37,522 nt of DNA from Desulfuromonadales bacterium (GTDB lineage Bacteria > Desulfobacterota > Desulfuromonadia > Geobacterales > Pseudopelobacteraceae), in NCBI GenBank assembly GCA_016650295.1, contig JAENWA010000105.1, positions 1-37,522 of the forward strand, written 5' to 3'. Below the pieces are notes generated by a model. That model saw nothing but the letters and a program-made list of their open reading frames with translations, ran no database searches and was not told the DNA's origin. Shown in pieces: positions 26,180 to 34,440 of the stretch (position 1 is its first letter; every line of letters starts with the position of its first letter). The translations under genes and the position numbers were made by a program.

Positions 26180-26794
26180 ATGCGATGTTTAGACAACAAT
26201 AACGGATTTGCCCTGGTTACTTCACTGATGCTGACATTACTCTCTCTGGTTATTGTCATGTCGTTGTTGTACATGATCACGCAAGGCACCAAGGTGTCAG
26301 GGCTCAACAAAAAGTACAAGACAGCCCTGGAGGCTTCCTACGGCGGCACGGAATTATTTACCAAGGACATCCTCCCCTTTGTCATGAGAAATTACTCCAG
26401 CACCACACTTGTCACCGATCTGGTCACCACGTTTGGTGCAGATCGTCTCTCGGTTGGCTCACAAAGCTGTCTGCAGGCCAAACTGAAAAACGCCACCCTG
26501 AACTGGCCGGCGGTGTGTGGAAATAATAATTCCAATCCCAAGGACAGGCCCGACGTTACCTACACCATGCAGGCCACCTCAGGTAATCCTTTTCTGGTCT
26601 ATTCCAAGATCGTAGATACCGTAATCGGCAATTCCGATCTCGGCGGGCTTCAGCTTGAAGGCGCCGGTGTGGCCGAGTCGCTGCCCGTGATAACTCCCCA
26701 GCATTTTCCTTATATCTACCGGGTCGAAATACAAGGAGAACGGCAGTCTAATGCCGGGACGCAGGCCAATCTTGAAGTTCTTTATGCCTATTAA
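26180..26794 (+). CDS. pilX: type IV minor pilin-like protein, PilX
   Basis: A 204-residue protein with leader MRCLDNNNG and N-terminal helix FALVTSLMLTLLSLVIVMSLLYMI. Position 5 of the mature form is Thr, not Glu, as is usual for GspK/PilX-like tip subunits. The KKYKTALEASYGGTELF segment is typical of PilX N-terminal domains (a small-residue-rich helix followed by AxEAS). AGGA lies 10 bases before the ATG. It is the last of the minor pilin run; no clear terminator follows, but a structured 277-base gap does. Confidence 0.82.
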   Translation: MRCLDNNNGFALVTSLMLTLLSLVIVMSLLYMITQGTKVSGLNKKYKTALEASYGGTELFTKDILPFVMRNYSSTTLVTDLVTTFGADRLSVGSQSCLQAKLKNATLNWPAVCGNNNSNPKDRPDVTYTMQATSGNPFLVYSKIVDTVIGNSDLGGLQLEGAGVAESLPVITPQHFPYIYRVEIQGERQSNAGTQANLEVLYAY

Positions 26795-26810
26795 TCTAGT
26801 TAGTGACTAT

Positions 26811-26816
26811 TATAAT
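26811..26816 (+). promoter_or_regulatory. possible -10 element upstream of the structured intergenic element
   Basis: A perfect TATAAT lies 17 bases after the pilX stop, but no good -35 is seen at the right distance. If used, transcription would start near 26823 and the structured element at 26849-26931 would lie at the 5' end of the RNA. Confidence 0.3.
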
Positions 26817-26848
26817 TCCATGCAAACATCGTGACTCTTAAGTCCCTT

Positions 26849-26931
26849 ACGCCACATTTCTTGGTAGAGAGGGAATGAATATGGGGGCTGGGAGCGAGTT
26901 ACTTATTCATGTGTCCCAGCAATTGTGGCGT
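26849..26931 (+). other. structured palindromic element: candidate small RNA or REP/MITE-like repeat
   Basis: An 83-base block is bounded by a perfect 8-base inverted repeat, ACGCCACA and TGTGGCGT. Inside it are two perfect 7-base pairings: ATGAATA (26875-26881) with TATTCAT (26904-26910), and GCTGGGA (26887-26893) with TCCCAGC (26914-26920). They interleave, so they form either a pseudoknot or two alternative hairpins. A short hairpin CTAC-CGGG-GTAG follows directly. A 24-codon frame (26875-26949) with GAGAGG before its ATG crosses the element; I do not claim it is translated. I do not recognise the element. A mobile palindromic repeat, a regulatory leader or a small RNA are all possible. 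Confidence 0.55.
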
Positions 26932-27004
26932 GCTACCGGGGTAGTCTGATACTGAATGAAAGTTATTAGGTCATTTATTGTATAGATAATTATGTATAAT
27001 TTGC

Positions 27005-27032
27005 TTGACAATCACTGTAATTGCTGTAAATA
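27005..27032 (+). promoter_or_regulatory. sigma70-type promoter for the Xre gene and pilMNOPQ
   Basis: A perfect -35 TTGACA (27005-27010) is followed after 16 bases by TAAATA (27027-27032). A TATAAT (26995-27000) lies just before the -35, so a second start is possible. The Xre gene starts at 27072, and the pil genes follow without another clear promoter. The gap 26795-27071 holds no gene apart from this promoter and the structured element. Confidence 0.5.
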
Positions 27033-27071
27033 GACAGGAACAATGCTTAATATCATCTATCGGATAAATGT

Positions 27072-27272
27072 ATGAATACATCAAATAGTGTCAGAAAGAT
27101 TCGTGAATCACGCCTGATGAGCAAATCTGAGCTTGCCCGCAAGGCTGGAGTGTCTCCGCTCACCGTCGATAGAATTGAACGCGGAGCGCCGTGCCGCATG
27201 GAGACTATGCGTAAGTTAATCCTTGCGCTTGGCTTTACACTAGAAGAGAAGGATAGAGTATTTCAGGATTAA
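27072..27272 (+). CDS. small Xre-family helix-turn-helix regulator
   Basis: A 66-residue protein that is almost only a Cro/C1-type DNA-binding domain: VRKIRESRLMSKSELARKAGVSPLTVDRIERGAPCRMETMRKLILALGF. The recognition helix is SPLTVDRIERG. No sensing domain is present. The ribosome binding site is weak. It lies between the minor pilin cluster and pilM, 17 bases before pilM, so it would be transcribed with pilMNOPQ and could control them; that is inference from position. The low G+C of the following genes starts about here. Confidence 0.85.
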   Translation: MNTSNSVRKIRESRLMSKSELARKAGVSPLTVDRIERGAPCRMETMRKLILALGFTLEEKDRVFQD

Positions 27273-27289
27273 TGGAATAGGAACGAGAT

Positions 27290-28345
27290 ATGTTTCTTTT
27301 TAACAAAATAAAAGATGTTATCGGCATTGATATCGGGTCCAATTCCGTTAAGCTTGTTCAGCTTAAGGATCTAAAGGGCTCGTATCAGCTTCTGAATGCG
27401 GGTATTGTTCCGCTTCCGCCTGAGGCAATTGTAGACAACACCATTATGGACAGCTCTTCAATTGCTGTTGCAATCAAGAGTCTTGTTTCAAGTCTTGGAG
27501 TGAAGGTTAAGGATGTTGCCTGTTCGATATCCGGTAACTCGGTCATTATTCGAAAAATTACCCTTCCTGCCATGCCAATTGAAGAACTGGAAGATCAGAT
27601 TACCTGGGAAGCTGAGCAATATATTCCATTCGATATCAATGATGTCAATATGGATTTCCAAATCCTGTCGCCTGATGTTTATGATCCTTCCAAGATGAAT
27701 GTTTTGTTGGTTGCCAGTAAAAAAGATATTATAAATGACTATGTTTCCGTTTTCAGCGAATCCGGCCTGCAACTCTCTGTGGTTGATGTGGATTCGTTTG
27801 CTGTTCAGAACGCTGTAGAATTGAATTATGACTTTGACGCGGAAGATGTGCTTGCGCTTGTAAATATTGGTGCTTGCGTTATGAATATAAACGTAATTAA
27901 AGGCGGTATTACGTTGTTTACTCGGGATGTCCAGATGGGTGGCAATCTTTACACTGAAGAAATCCAGAAACAGCTGGGTGTGAGCGGAGTGGGAGCAGAG
28001 TCAATGAAGATTCTGTCGCATGAAACTAATAACGTGGAATTGCTTGATGTTCTTGAAAAAGTAAACGAGTCAATCTCACAGGAAATTCGTCGTTCTCTTG
28101 ATTTCTATAATTCAACAGCCAATGATGCTCGCATTTCAAAAGTATTTGTAAGTGGAGGCGCTTCAAAAGGATATAAACTTATTGAAGCAATTAGCACTAA
28201 AATTGGATTGCCGGTTGAAATAATCAATCCGTTTGCCAAGCTGAAATATAACGAAAAGGATTTTGACCCTGAATACCTTCAGGAAATCGGCCCACTTATG
28301 GCAGTATCGGTTGGGCTTGCTATGAGGAGGGTTGGGGACAAATGA
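27290..28345 (+). CDS. pilM: type IV pilus assembly protein PilM
   Basis: Cytoplasmic actin-like ATP-binding protein of 351 residues. It holds the N-terminal tail of PilN and links the inner-membrane alignment complex to the assembly motor. The phosphate-1 loop is IGIDIGSNSVKLVQL (about 12-26); VLALVNIGACVMNINVIKGG is the second phosphate loop region, and KVFVSGGASKG is the adenosine loop. AGGAACGAG lies before the ATG. The pilN start overlaps its stop (ATGA), so the two subunits are translationally coupled. Confidence 0.96.
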   Translation: MFLFNKIKDVIGIDIGSNSVKLVQLKDLKGSYQLLNAGIVPLPPEAIVDNTIMDSSSIAVAIKSLVSSLGVKVKDVACSISGNSVIIRKITLPAMPIEELEDQITWEAEQYIPFDINDVNMDFQILSPDVYDPSKMNVLLVASKKDIINDYVSVFSESGLQLSVVDVDSFAVQNAVELNYDFDAEDVLALVNIGACVMNINVIKGGITLFTRDVQMGGNLYTEEIQKQLGVSGVGAESMKILSHETNNVELLDVLEKVNESISQEIRRSLDFYNSTANDARISKVFVSGGASKGYKLIEAISTKIGLPVEIINPFAKLKYNEKDFDPEYLQEIGPLMAVSVGLAMRRVGDK

Positions 28346-28878
28346 TCAAGATCAATCTGTTACCGGTCAGAGCTGGTAAAAAGAAAGAAACAGCTATCCA
28401 GCAACTCGCGATAGTATGCGTATCTTTGACGGTAGTCTTTTTGGTCATAGGAGTGCTTTACGGATTAAAGCTGGGGCAAATCTCTTCCACAAAAAATGAC
28501 ATTGCTGCGGCAAATACCAGAATTAATGAACTGAAGGCGAAGATTGGTAAATTGGAAGAGGTGAAAAAATTCAAGGAACAGGTCAAGATGAAACTGGATG
28601 TGTTAACCCAGTTGCGTAAAAACAAGACCGGCCCAGCTAAACGACTTGCAACCCTTAGTGATATTACTCCGGATAAACTTTGGCTGACTGCATATGCGGA
28701 GTCCAACGAAAATGTCAAGTTGAGCGGTATTTCCTATTCGGAAGATCTGATAGCGCAATTTATGCGAAGTGTTCAGTCTTCCAATGATTATACCGGTGTT
28801 GAGTTGGTTGTTTCAGAACAAAAAGAAATCTTGGGCACAAAACTCAAGAGCTTTGACTTGTCGTTTAAACTTAAGTAA
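28342..28878 (+). CDS. pilN: type IV pilus assembly protein PilN
   Basis: Inner-membrane protein of 178 residues that pairs with PilO. The cytoplasmic N terminus is IKINLLPVRAGKKKE, whose INLLP motif binds PilM. One transmembrane helix (about 22-44) is followed by a periplasmic coiled coil (about 48-88) and a ferredoxin-like fold. The start overlaps pilM by four bases. The gap to pilO is 68 bases with no sign of a promoter or terminator. Confidence 0.94.
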   Translation: MIKINLLPVRAGKKKETAIQQLAIVCVSLTVVFLVIGVLYGLKLGQISSTKNDIAAANTRINELKAKIGKLEEVKKFKEQVKMKLDVLTQLRKNKTGPAKRLATLSDITPDKLWLTAYAESNENVKLSGISYSEDLIAQFMRSVQSSNDYTGVELVVSEQKEILGTKLKSFDLSFKLK

Positions 28879-28946
28879 TCGGCCACATTTTATATGCCGC
28901 TGATAGACTCACAAAATAGCCTCTTTTCACCCAGGATGGATTGCGT

Positions 28947-29555
28947 ATGAATCCTCAAGTAGAAAAAATACTCAAGTTACCGACAAAACAGAAGATTTTG
29001 TTTCTTCTTCTTGTCGTAATACTTGAAGCATCTGCAATGGTATGGTTTCTATATCTGCCGAAACATCAGGAGTTGACCAGCCTTAAAACGGAGTTGGCCA
29101 AACTTCAGACAGAGATAGATGAAAAGACCAGAATTGCAAAAAATCTGCCACGATTGCAAAAGGAATATGATCAGCTGAACATAGAACTTGCTCAAGCATT
29201 GACAGAGCTTCCTAATTCAAAGGAAATTCCTTCACTACTTACCAGTATTACCACTGTTGGCAAAAGTGCAGGTCTTGATTTTCTTGTATTCAAGCCCAGG
29301 GCTGAAGTTCCTAAAGATTTTTACGCGGAAGTACCTGTAGATATTACAGTTTCAGGTTCATATTTTAGTGTTGCAAACTTTTTTGCGGCAGTAGCTAATT
29401 TACCTCGTATTGTAAATATATCAAATGTTGCATTTAGCGATATCAAACATGTCAATAACAGGATGATGACAAAGGTAACGTGTCTTGCTACCACATTCCG
29501 CTTCCTTGATAAGAAAGAGATTAAGGATGATAAAAAACCTGCTCCTACTAAATAG
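28947..29555 (+). CDS. pilO: type IV pilus assembly protein PilO
   Basis: Inner-membrane partner of PilN, 202 residues. A short cytoplasmic tail is followed by a transmembrane helix (about 17-38, ILFLLLVVILEASAMVWFLYL), a coiled coil (about 44-85) and a periplasmic domain with ITVSGSYFSVANFFAAVANLPRIVNISNV, a PilO family stretch. ATG 28947 is chosen because AGGATGGA lies about 6 bases upstream; a TTG two codons earlier is possible. The 3' end overlaps the preferred pilP start by 29 bases. Confidence 0.93.
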   Translation: MNPQVEKILKLPTKQKILFLLLVVILEASAMVWFLYLPKHQELTSLKTELAKLQTEIDEKTRIAKNLPRLQKEYDQLNIELAQALTELPNSKEIPSLLTSITTVGKSAGLDFLVFKPRAEVPKDFYAEVPVDITVSGSYFSVANFFAAVANLPRIVNISNVAFSDIKHVNNRMMTKVTCLATTFRFLDKKEIKDDKKPAPTK

Positions 29556-30105
29556 ACGCTGCAGCATGATTATAGCCATAACTTTTGTTATGACGCTATT
29601 ATCCGCCTGCAACAAAAATGAAAAACCTGATACTGTTGCAGCTCCGGATAAAGCTCTGGCTGCAAAGACAACTCAGCAACAGGCTATACCTGTGCAAAAG
29701 CTGATCAGTTCTGCAATTAAATTAGCGCCGCCATCTATCGGGAATCAGTTTGATTTCAGCGCTAAAAAAGACCCTTTTAAGCCGGCAATTGCTGATAAAG
29801 CCGTTTCTGCTTCGCTACCGGATAATCTTAAAAAAGTTCTTCAAGCGGGGCTTCCTATTCATAGTTTTGATGTCAGTCAATTTAAGCTGATCGGGATTGT
29901 GACCGGCAGTACAGAAAATAAAGCCATGGTAATTGATCCAAACGGCAAAGGTTATGTTCTCAAGACAGGAATGACAATAGGTAAAAATGTTGGACGCGTT
30001 ACTATGATCGGAGCAGGCGGGGTTGACGTAGTAGAACAATTTAGAGATGATAACGGCAGGGTGCGTAAGGAAATTATCAGGATAACCCTCCCGAGGAAAC
30101 AATAA
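29527..30105 (+). CDS. pilP: type IV pilus assembly lipoprotein PilP
   Basis: Inner-membrane lipoprotein of 192 residues that connects PilN/PilO to the secretin PilQ. The lipobox is LLSAC with Cys28 when the ATG at 29527 is used; this start also supplies Lys3, Arg10 and Arg11 before the hydrophobic stretch. An ATG at 29566, after the pilO stop, would leave the signal without a positive end, so it is less likely. The body shows DFSAKKDPFKPAI, LPIHSFDVSQFKLIGIVTG, NKAMVIDPNGKGYVLKTGMTIGKNVGRV and the EIIRITLPRK ending typical of PilP. pilQ starts 10 bases later. Confidence 0.93.
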   Translation: MIKNLLLLNRRCSMIIAITFVMTLLSACNKNEKPDTVAAPDKALAAKTTQQQAIPVQKLISSAIKLAPPSIGNQFDFSAKKDPFKPAIADKAVSASLPDNLKKVLQAGLPIHSFDVSQFKLIGIVTGSTENKAMVIDPNGKGYVLKTGMTIGKNVGRVTMIGAGGVDVVEQFRDDNGRVRKEIIRITLPRKQ

Positions 30106-30115
30106 GGAGTTCCGC

Positions 30116-32899
30116 ATGAAGTGGATAACAAAGATATTGGTGATTCTTGCGCTTGCCTTTGGGGTGACAGCAGGCCGCGATATGATTACTCCGGACACTG
30201 TTTATTCGGCTCAGGATGGTTTCAAGGCCAACTTGGGTAAACTTGCTGCAATAAAGTCGATTAATGTGACGGGAGATGGCGATGCAACGGAACTTGTAAT
30301 TAAGTTGACGTCGCCTGCGACCTTTACAAGTTATAAAACATCAGCTCCTTTGCGGCTTGTTCTTGATCTGTCGCAGGCATTAGAAGGTTTTGTTACGACA
30401 CCACTCATCATTAACAAGGGAAATTTTAAGACAATTACCGTAAATCGATTTGATACAGATGCCGGTATTCTTACCCGTGTTGATATAGAAATACTTAAAG
30501 ATGCAGAAGCAGTAATAAGATCTTCTCCAACCGATCCTGGCGAATTAAGAGTATCATTTCCGTCTTTGGTTGCTACTCACATCGACTCCTTAAATAACGA
30601 TTCCTCAACTAAAACCATTATGAAACCGGAAGTGCCTCTTCAAGCTGTTCCTGACACTAAACCGTTAGTTGATCAGACAGCAATTAAATCTGAAGGTAAA
30701 TTAAGAAAATTGACAGCAGTTTTAGTTGAAAATGGATCAATCGTCCTTAAAATTGATGGTGGTGTAAGCGAGTTCAATTCATTCCGGCTCAATAAGCCGG
30801 AACGTTTTGTTATTGATTTGTTTGACACTCAATTGGCAATTTCCTCACGTATAATTCCTCTTAACACAGCAGGGGTGGCTTCTGCTCGGATCGGTTTGTA
30901 TCCTGACAAAATTCGTATTGTTCTTGATGCAGTCAACGAAAGATTTCCTGATGTTACAGTTGCAAAATCTGATCAGGGTTTATCAGTTGCTTTAAGCACT
31001 ATGACGCTTGAAAATCCTAATACAAAACTGGTTGCTACAAAAGTTGAACCACCATCTGTAGTTTCTGCCAATGCAAAAAATGAAAGAACTGCTGTTGCTC
31101 CTGTTGTTGCTGTTAATGTTGAGAGGCCTGTTGCTGTTCCTGCCCCCCCTCCAGTTACACCGGTAAAGTCCAGTTCTATTAAGTCGGAAGCAGTACTTCC
31201 TGCACGTGTAGAAATGATTGACTTTCAAGTGATTGAAAACATCTCTCGCGTGTCCATAAAAGTTGTGGGCGAGGTAGTTGTTGATCCTCCCGTCAAAAGT
31301 CCCGGTTTTGTGACATTGACCATTAAAAAGGCCGGGCTGTCAAAACAACTGCAGCGTTCACTTGAAGCGAAATCATTCATTTCACCGGTGTTACGGATTA
31401 CTCCGCTATTAATTAAGACCAGTAAAGGGAATAATACGAAAATACGCATAGCTATGCGTGCTGCTGCGCCCTATGAGTTCAGGCAGGAAGGAGACATGCT
31501 TTATATTGATTTCCTGAATCCTAAAGGGCTTACCGCTGAAAAGGTACAGGCTGAAGTTCAGGATTTAAATCAAACAAAGGCAAGTCGCGCGAATACAACT
31601 GTCTCCACTCAAGAGACAAAGATCAAGTCTGAACTTCTAGGGCAATCGGAATCTAATAGAATGTCAGAATCGGATAAAACTTATACAGGGAGAAAAATAT
31701 CGCTTGAGTTTGCAGATGCAGATGTGCGTAAAATATTTCAGCTACTTTCAGAGGTAAGCGGTAAGAACTTTGTATTAGGTGATGAAGTAACCGGAAACAT
31801 AAGTCTTAAACTTGTTAATGTGCCATGGACTCAAGCTCTTGATATTATTATTGAAACAAAAGGATTTGAATATAAGGACGAAAATAACATAGTGATGATT
31901 AGAGGAGCAGGAAAACTCAAATCTGCAATAGATGCTGCAGCGGAAAAAAGACAAGCACAATTAAAATCTGGTCGTCTAGTTACTAGAAATTTTGCTATTA
32001 ATTACTCTAATAGTGATGATGTTGCAACTGCTCTGAAGCCATTGTTGAGGTATGACTGGCAGGGTTCATTGACATCAGATAAAAGGACAAATACAGTCAT
32101 TGTTAATGCCGTTGAGCAGCTAATGGAAGAAATTGAGAAGCTTGTAAAAGTAATTGATGTTCCTGAAAAACAGGTAATGATTGAAGCCAGGATTGTTGAA
32201 GCTTCATCAACATTCACCCGTAGTCTCGGTGTCAATTGGGGAGTCCATTATCGCGATGGTTCTGCGTCATTTTTGGGTATCAATCAATTGGATACCAGTT
32301 TTGGAGGTCAAGCGTCCACAGCTGCCCCTACATCTGGATTATCAGGCTCATCTGGTGGAGCAATGGGCATATCGTTCGGGACGTTAACAAGCAATATTTC
32401 ACTGGATCTTCGTTTGAATGCAGCAGCAAGTGCCGGTTTAATTAATATTGTCTCCACGCCTAAGGTTGCCACACTTAATAATAAAACTGCAAAGATAACT
32501 CAAGGACAGCAGGTTCCTTACACGTCTGCTACATCTGATAAAACTGAAACAAAGTTTGTTGAAGCTGCGCTTTCTTTGGAAGTGACGCCACACATAAATT
32601 CAAATGGTACAATCAGCATGAAAATAGATGCGAAGAATGATTCTGTTGGTCAGGCTGCAGGCGGTAGTACGGCACCTGCGATCAACAAGAAACAGGCAAC
32701 GACAGAAATGCTTCTACGTGATGGTGAAACAACTGTTATTGGTGGTATCTTTGTAGATAGTGATAATGATTCTGATGATGGCGTTCCTTATTTAATGGAT
32801 ATTCCATTTCTTGGTAAACTGTTTAGATCAAATTCAAGAACAAAGGTTAAAACAGAGTTATTGATATTTATAACTCCTCGTATTCTGAATTCAATATAA
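30116..32899 (+). CDS. pilQ: type IV pilus secretin PilQ
   Basis: Outer-membrane channel through which the pilus passes; 927 residues. After a signal peptide (about 1-20) come three AMIN-type peptidoglycan-binding regions (about 40-130, 200-290 and 365-460), the third after a proline- and valine-rich linker. An STN/N0 domain follows (ISLEFADADVRKIFQLLSEVSGKNFVL), then a secretin N1 domain (FAINYSNSDDVATALKPLL, RTNTVIVNAV). The secretin core has VNWG, INIVSTPKVATLNNKTAKITQGQQVPY and the C-terminal VPYLMDIPFLGKLFRSNSRTKVKTELLIFITPRIL. AAGGAG precedes the ATG. It is longer than many PilQ proteins because of the third AMIN region, and it is notably rich in A+T. Confidence 0.96.
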   Translation: MKWITKILVILALAFGVTAGRDMITPDTVYSAQDGFKANLGKLAAIKSINVTGDGDATELVIKLTSPATFTSYKTSAPLRLVLDLSQALEGFVTTPLIINKGNFKTITVNRFDTDAGILTRVDIEILKDAEAVIRSSPTDPGELRVSFPSLVATHIDSLNNDSSTKTIMKPEVPLQAVPDTKPLVDQTAIKSEGKLRKLTAVLVENGSIVLKIDGGVSEFNSFRLNKPERFVIDLFDTQLAISSRIIPLNTAGVASARIGLYPDKIRIVLDAVNERFPDVTVAKSDQGLSVALSTMTLENPNTKLVATKVEPPSVVSANAKNERTAVAPVVAVNVERPVAVPAPPPVTPVKSSSIKSEAVLPARVEMIDFQVIENISRVSIKVVGEVVVDPPVKSPGFVTLTIKKAGLSKQLQRSLEAKSFISPVLRITPLLIKTSKGNNTKIRIAMRAAAPYEFRQEGDMLYIDFLNPKGLTAEKVQAEVQDLNQTKASRANTTVSTQETKIKSELLGQSESNRMSESDKTYTGRKISLEFADADVRKIFQLLSEVSGKNFVLGDEVTGNISLKLVNVPWTQALDIIIETKGFEYKDENNIVMIRGAGKLKSAIDAAAEKRQAQLKSGRLVTRNFAINYSNSDDVATALKPLLRYDWQGSLTSDKRTNTVIVNAVEQLMEEIEKLVKVIDVPEKQVMIEARIVEASSTFTRSLGVNWGVHYRDGSASFLGINQLDTSFGGQASTAAPTSGLSGSSGGAMGISFGTLTSNISLDLRLNAAASAGLINIVSTPKVATLNNKTAKITQGQQVPYTSATSDKTETKFVEAALSLEVTPHINSNGTISMKIDAKNDSVGQAAGGSTAPAINKKQATTEMLLRDGETTVIGGIFVDSDNDSDDGVPYLMDIPFLGKLFRSNSRTKVKTELLIFITPRILNSI

Positions 32900-32937
32900 C
32901 AAAAATGATAGAATTATTTTTATGTAACGGACAAAAA

Positions 32938-33567
32938 ATGAATATTATAAAAATTATTATATTGTTGTTTCTTATTGTGTTTTCTTATCCTTTAACAGGA
33001 TATTCAGCAATGGATTTTGAAGGTGCAATTATAGAATTTAAAGATGTTCCGACAAGGGCATGGAAATATGGGGTATTAGGTAACAAATGGATTGTGTCTA
33101 TAGTCAAAGATAAGTCACATGCAAAGCTGATTGGCTTGAAACAAGGTGACATTATTCTAACTGTTGATGATAAGAACCTTGTATCGATTGACGACCTGTT
33201 AGAAATGTCATACGGTGAGCATGCTATTAAAGTGTTAAATACCAAGAATCAAGTAGATAATCTAGTTATAAACAGAATGCCACCGAAACCTGTGAATACG
33301 CCTAAGAATAGACAAGATCTAAATTTACCATCAATTGCAGTAAATGATGAAGTTCTTGCACAAAAATATGGAAAAACTGAGACAAAAAACAAACAAAACA
33401 AAAGAAGTTATCGAGATTGTATAGATGATGAACTTGCTAATGCAAGTACATATGAACATTATATTAATAAACCCAATGCTCGCGGTGGAGACTATGGGAG
33501 GGCACAAAGAATTTGTGATGAAGAATTTGGTAGAAGAACTGGAATAACCGTAGAAAGGCTTTATTGA
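32938..33567 (+). CDS. exported PDZ-like protein of unknown function
   Basis: A 209-residue protein. A signal peptide (about 1-24, MNIIKIIILLFLIVFSYPLT) leads to a PDZ-type fold (about 30-112): WKYGVLGNKWIVSIVKDKSHA, then GLKQGDIILTVDDKNLVSIDDLLEM. A polar linker follows, and the C-terminal 50 residues hold two cysteines (YRDCIDDEL and RICDEEFGRR), probably a small helical domain. PDZ domains bind protein C termini; secretin systems often use such proteins (GspC-like), but a link to PilQ is only inferred from position 38 bases downstream. ATG 32938 is preferred over an in-frame ATG at 32905 because it opens the signal peptide. Codon use is very A+T rich. Confidence 0.72.
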   Translation: MNIIKIIILLFLIVFSYPLTGYSAMDFEGAIIEFKDVPTRAWKYGVLGNKWIVSIVKDKSHAKLIGLKQGDIILTVDDKNLVSIDDLLEMSYGEHAIKVLNTKNQVDNLVINRMPPKPVNTPKNRQDLNLPSIAVNDEVLAQKYGKTETKNKQNKRSYRDCIDDELANASTYEHYINKPNARGGDYGRAQRICDEEFGRRTGITVERLY

Positions 33568-33581
33568 TGATCAGTTTTAAT

Positions 33582-33624
33582 AGTCAAGCATTTCTTGTAT
33601 TGAATGTTCATCAAATGTTTGACT
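33582..33624 (+). terminator. hairpin downstream of the PDZ-like gene, possible terminator
   Basis: A 12-bp stem, AGTCAAGCATTT with AAATGTTTGACT (one G-U pair), encloses a 19-base loop. T-rich sequence, including TTTTGTCTTTTTTG, begins about 12 bases after it, so the tract is not directly attached. It may end the pilMNOPQ transcript. Confidence 0.45.
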
Positions 33625-33650
33625 GTGATTTATAATTTTGTCTTTTTTGT

Positions 33651-33679
33651 TTGATAAGTTGGCGTGTTAAGATTATGAC
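33651..33679 (+). promoter_or_regulatory. possible sigma70-type promoter for the lipoprotein gene
   Basis: TTGATA (33651-33656) is separated by 17 bases from TATGAC (33674-33679). The first box matches five of six consensus bases, the second four of six. The gene starts at 33723 with TGGAGGA upstream. Confidence 0.4.
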
Positions 33680-33722
33680 AGAAGCAAATACGGAGTTCTA
33701 AATAATTACTTTTGGAGGATTC

Positions 33723-34409
33723 ATGAGGTCAATTCGATTTATATCAGTTCTACTTTTAATTCCTATCTTCATGAGCTTGCAGGCATGTGGCAGCGGAGGA
33801 GGAACTTCCGATACGTCTGGTACTCTAACTGTAAGTACAGCAACTGTGTCTGATAATGGCGATGGAACTTCACTTGTTACAGTAACTGCTACTTATATAC
33901 CGCCTGCTGGAAAGACGGCTCAAGGCGTTGTTATTTCAATAGTTGCAACCTCGAATTTTGGATATGCGCAATCAGTTAATCCTTCACTTAATTCCCTCAG
34001 CAATTCTGTTATTCAATCATTTAGTATACCACAACAGTTGGGTACATCAACCCAGGTTGTTATTACAGCTTCTATAGGAGGTATGACGAGTGGAGTACTG
34101 GCAATTGTTCCTAAGTTTACGCCTACAACGCTAGCTGTTCCAATATCAGTTGTAAATTATACAGTTAGTGATCTTGCTGGTACAGATAAGTTCATTAATT
34201 TCACTGGTGGAACTGCTCCATTCACTGTTGTATCTTCCGTACTAGCGGATATTAATTCAACTATATTTGATTCATTTACCCTCGGTGGTGGCACTATAAG
34301 AATTAGATTGTTAAATAGTAATGTTAATAGTGTTGCTAGCACAGCTACAGTTACTGTTTCTGATGCTGCGGGAGGTTCAGTACCGATCACAGTTAATTAC
34401 TTTAAGTAA
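33723..34409 (+). CDS. lipoprotein with Ig-like or bacterial adhesion-type repeats
   Basis: A 228-residue predicted lipoprotein: the signal MRSIRFISVLLLIPIFMSLQAC ends in a lipobox with Cys22, followed by a Gly/Ser-rich spacer GSGGGTSDTSG. The body is rich in Ser, Thr, Val and Ala and contains strand-like repeats such as TLTVSTATVSDNGDGTSLVTVTATYIP and TVTVSDAAGGSVPITVNYF, in keeping with Ig-like (Big) folds. Asp2 rules for inner-membrane retention do not apply (Gly follows Cys), so outer-membrane placement is likely. Its function is not known. A strong binding site (TGGAGGA) and a good terminator frame it, so it looks like a single-gene unit next to the pilus genes. Confidence 0.8.
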   Translation: MRSIRFISVLLLIPIFMSLQACGSGGGTSDTSGTLTVSTATVSDNGDGTSLVTVTATYIPPAGKTAQGVVISIVATSNFGYAQSVNPSLNSLSNSVIQSFSIPQQLGTSTQVVITASIGGMTSGVLAIVPKFTPTTLAVPISVVNYTVSDLAGTDKFINFTGGTAPFTVVSSVLADINSTIFDSFTLGGGTIRIRLLNSNVNSVASTATVTVSDAAGGSVPITVNYFK

Positions 34410-34440
34410 AAAATCTGTTCTTTAATCTGTTCGTATGCTC

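Noticed and set aside
31080-31160. Repeated GTTGCTGTT-like bases in pilQ.
   Set aside because: They encode a Val/Ala/Pro-rich linker between AMIN-type regions, common in secretins, and not a DNA repeat element.
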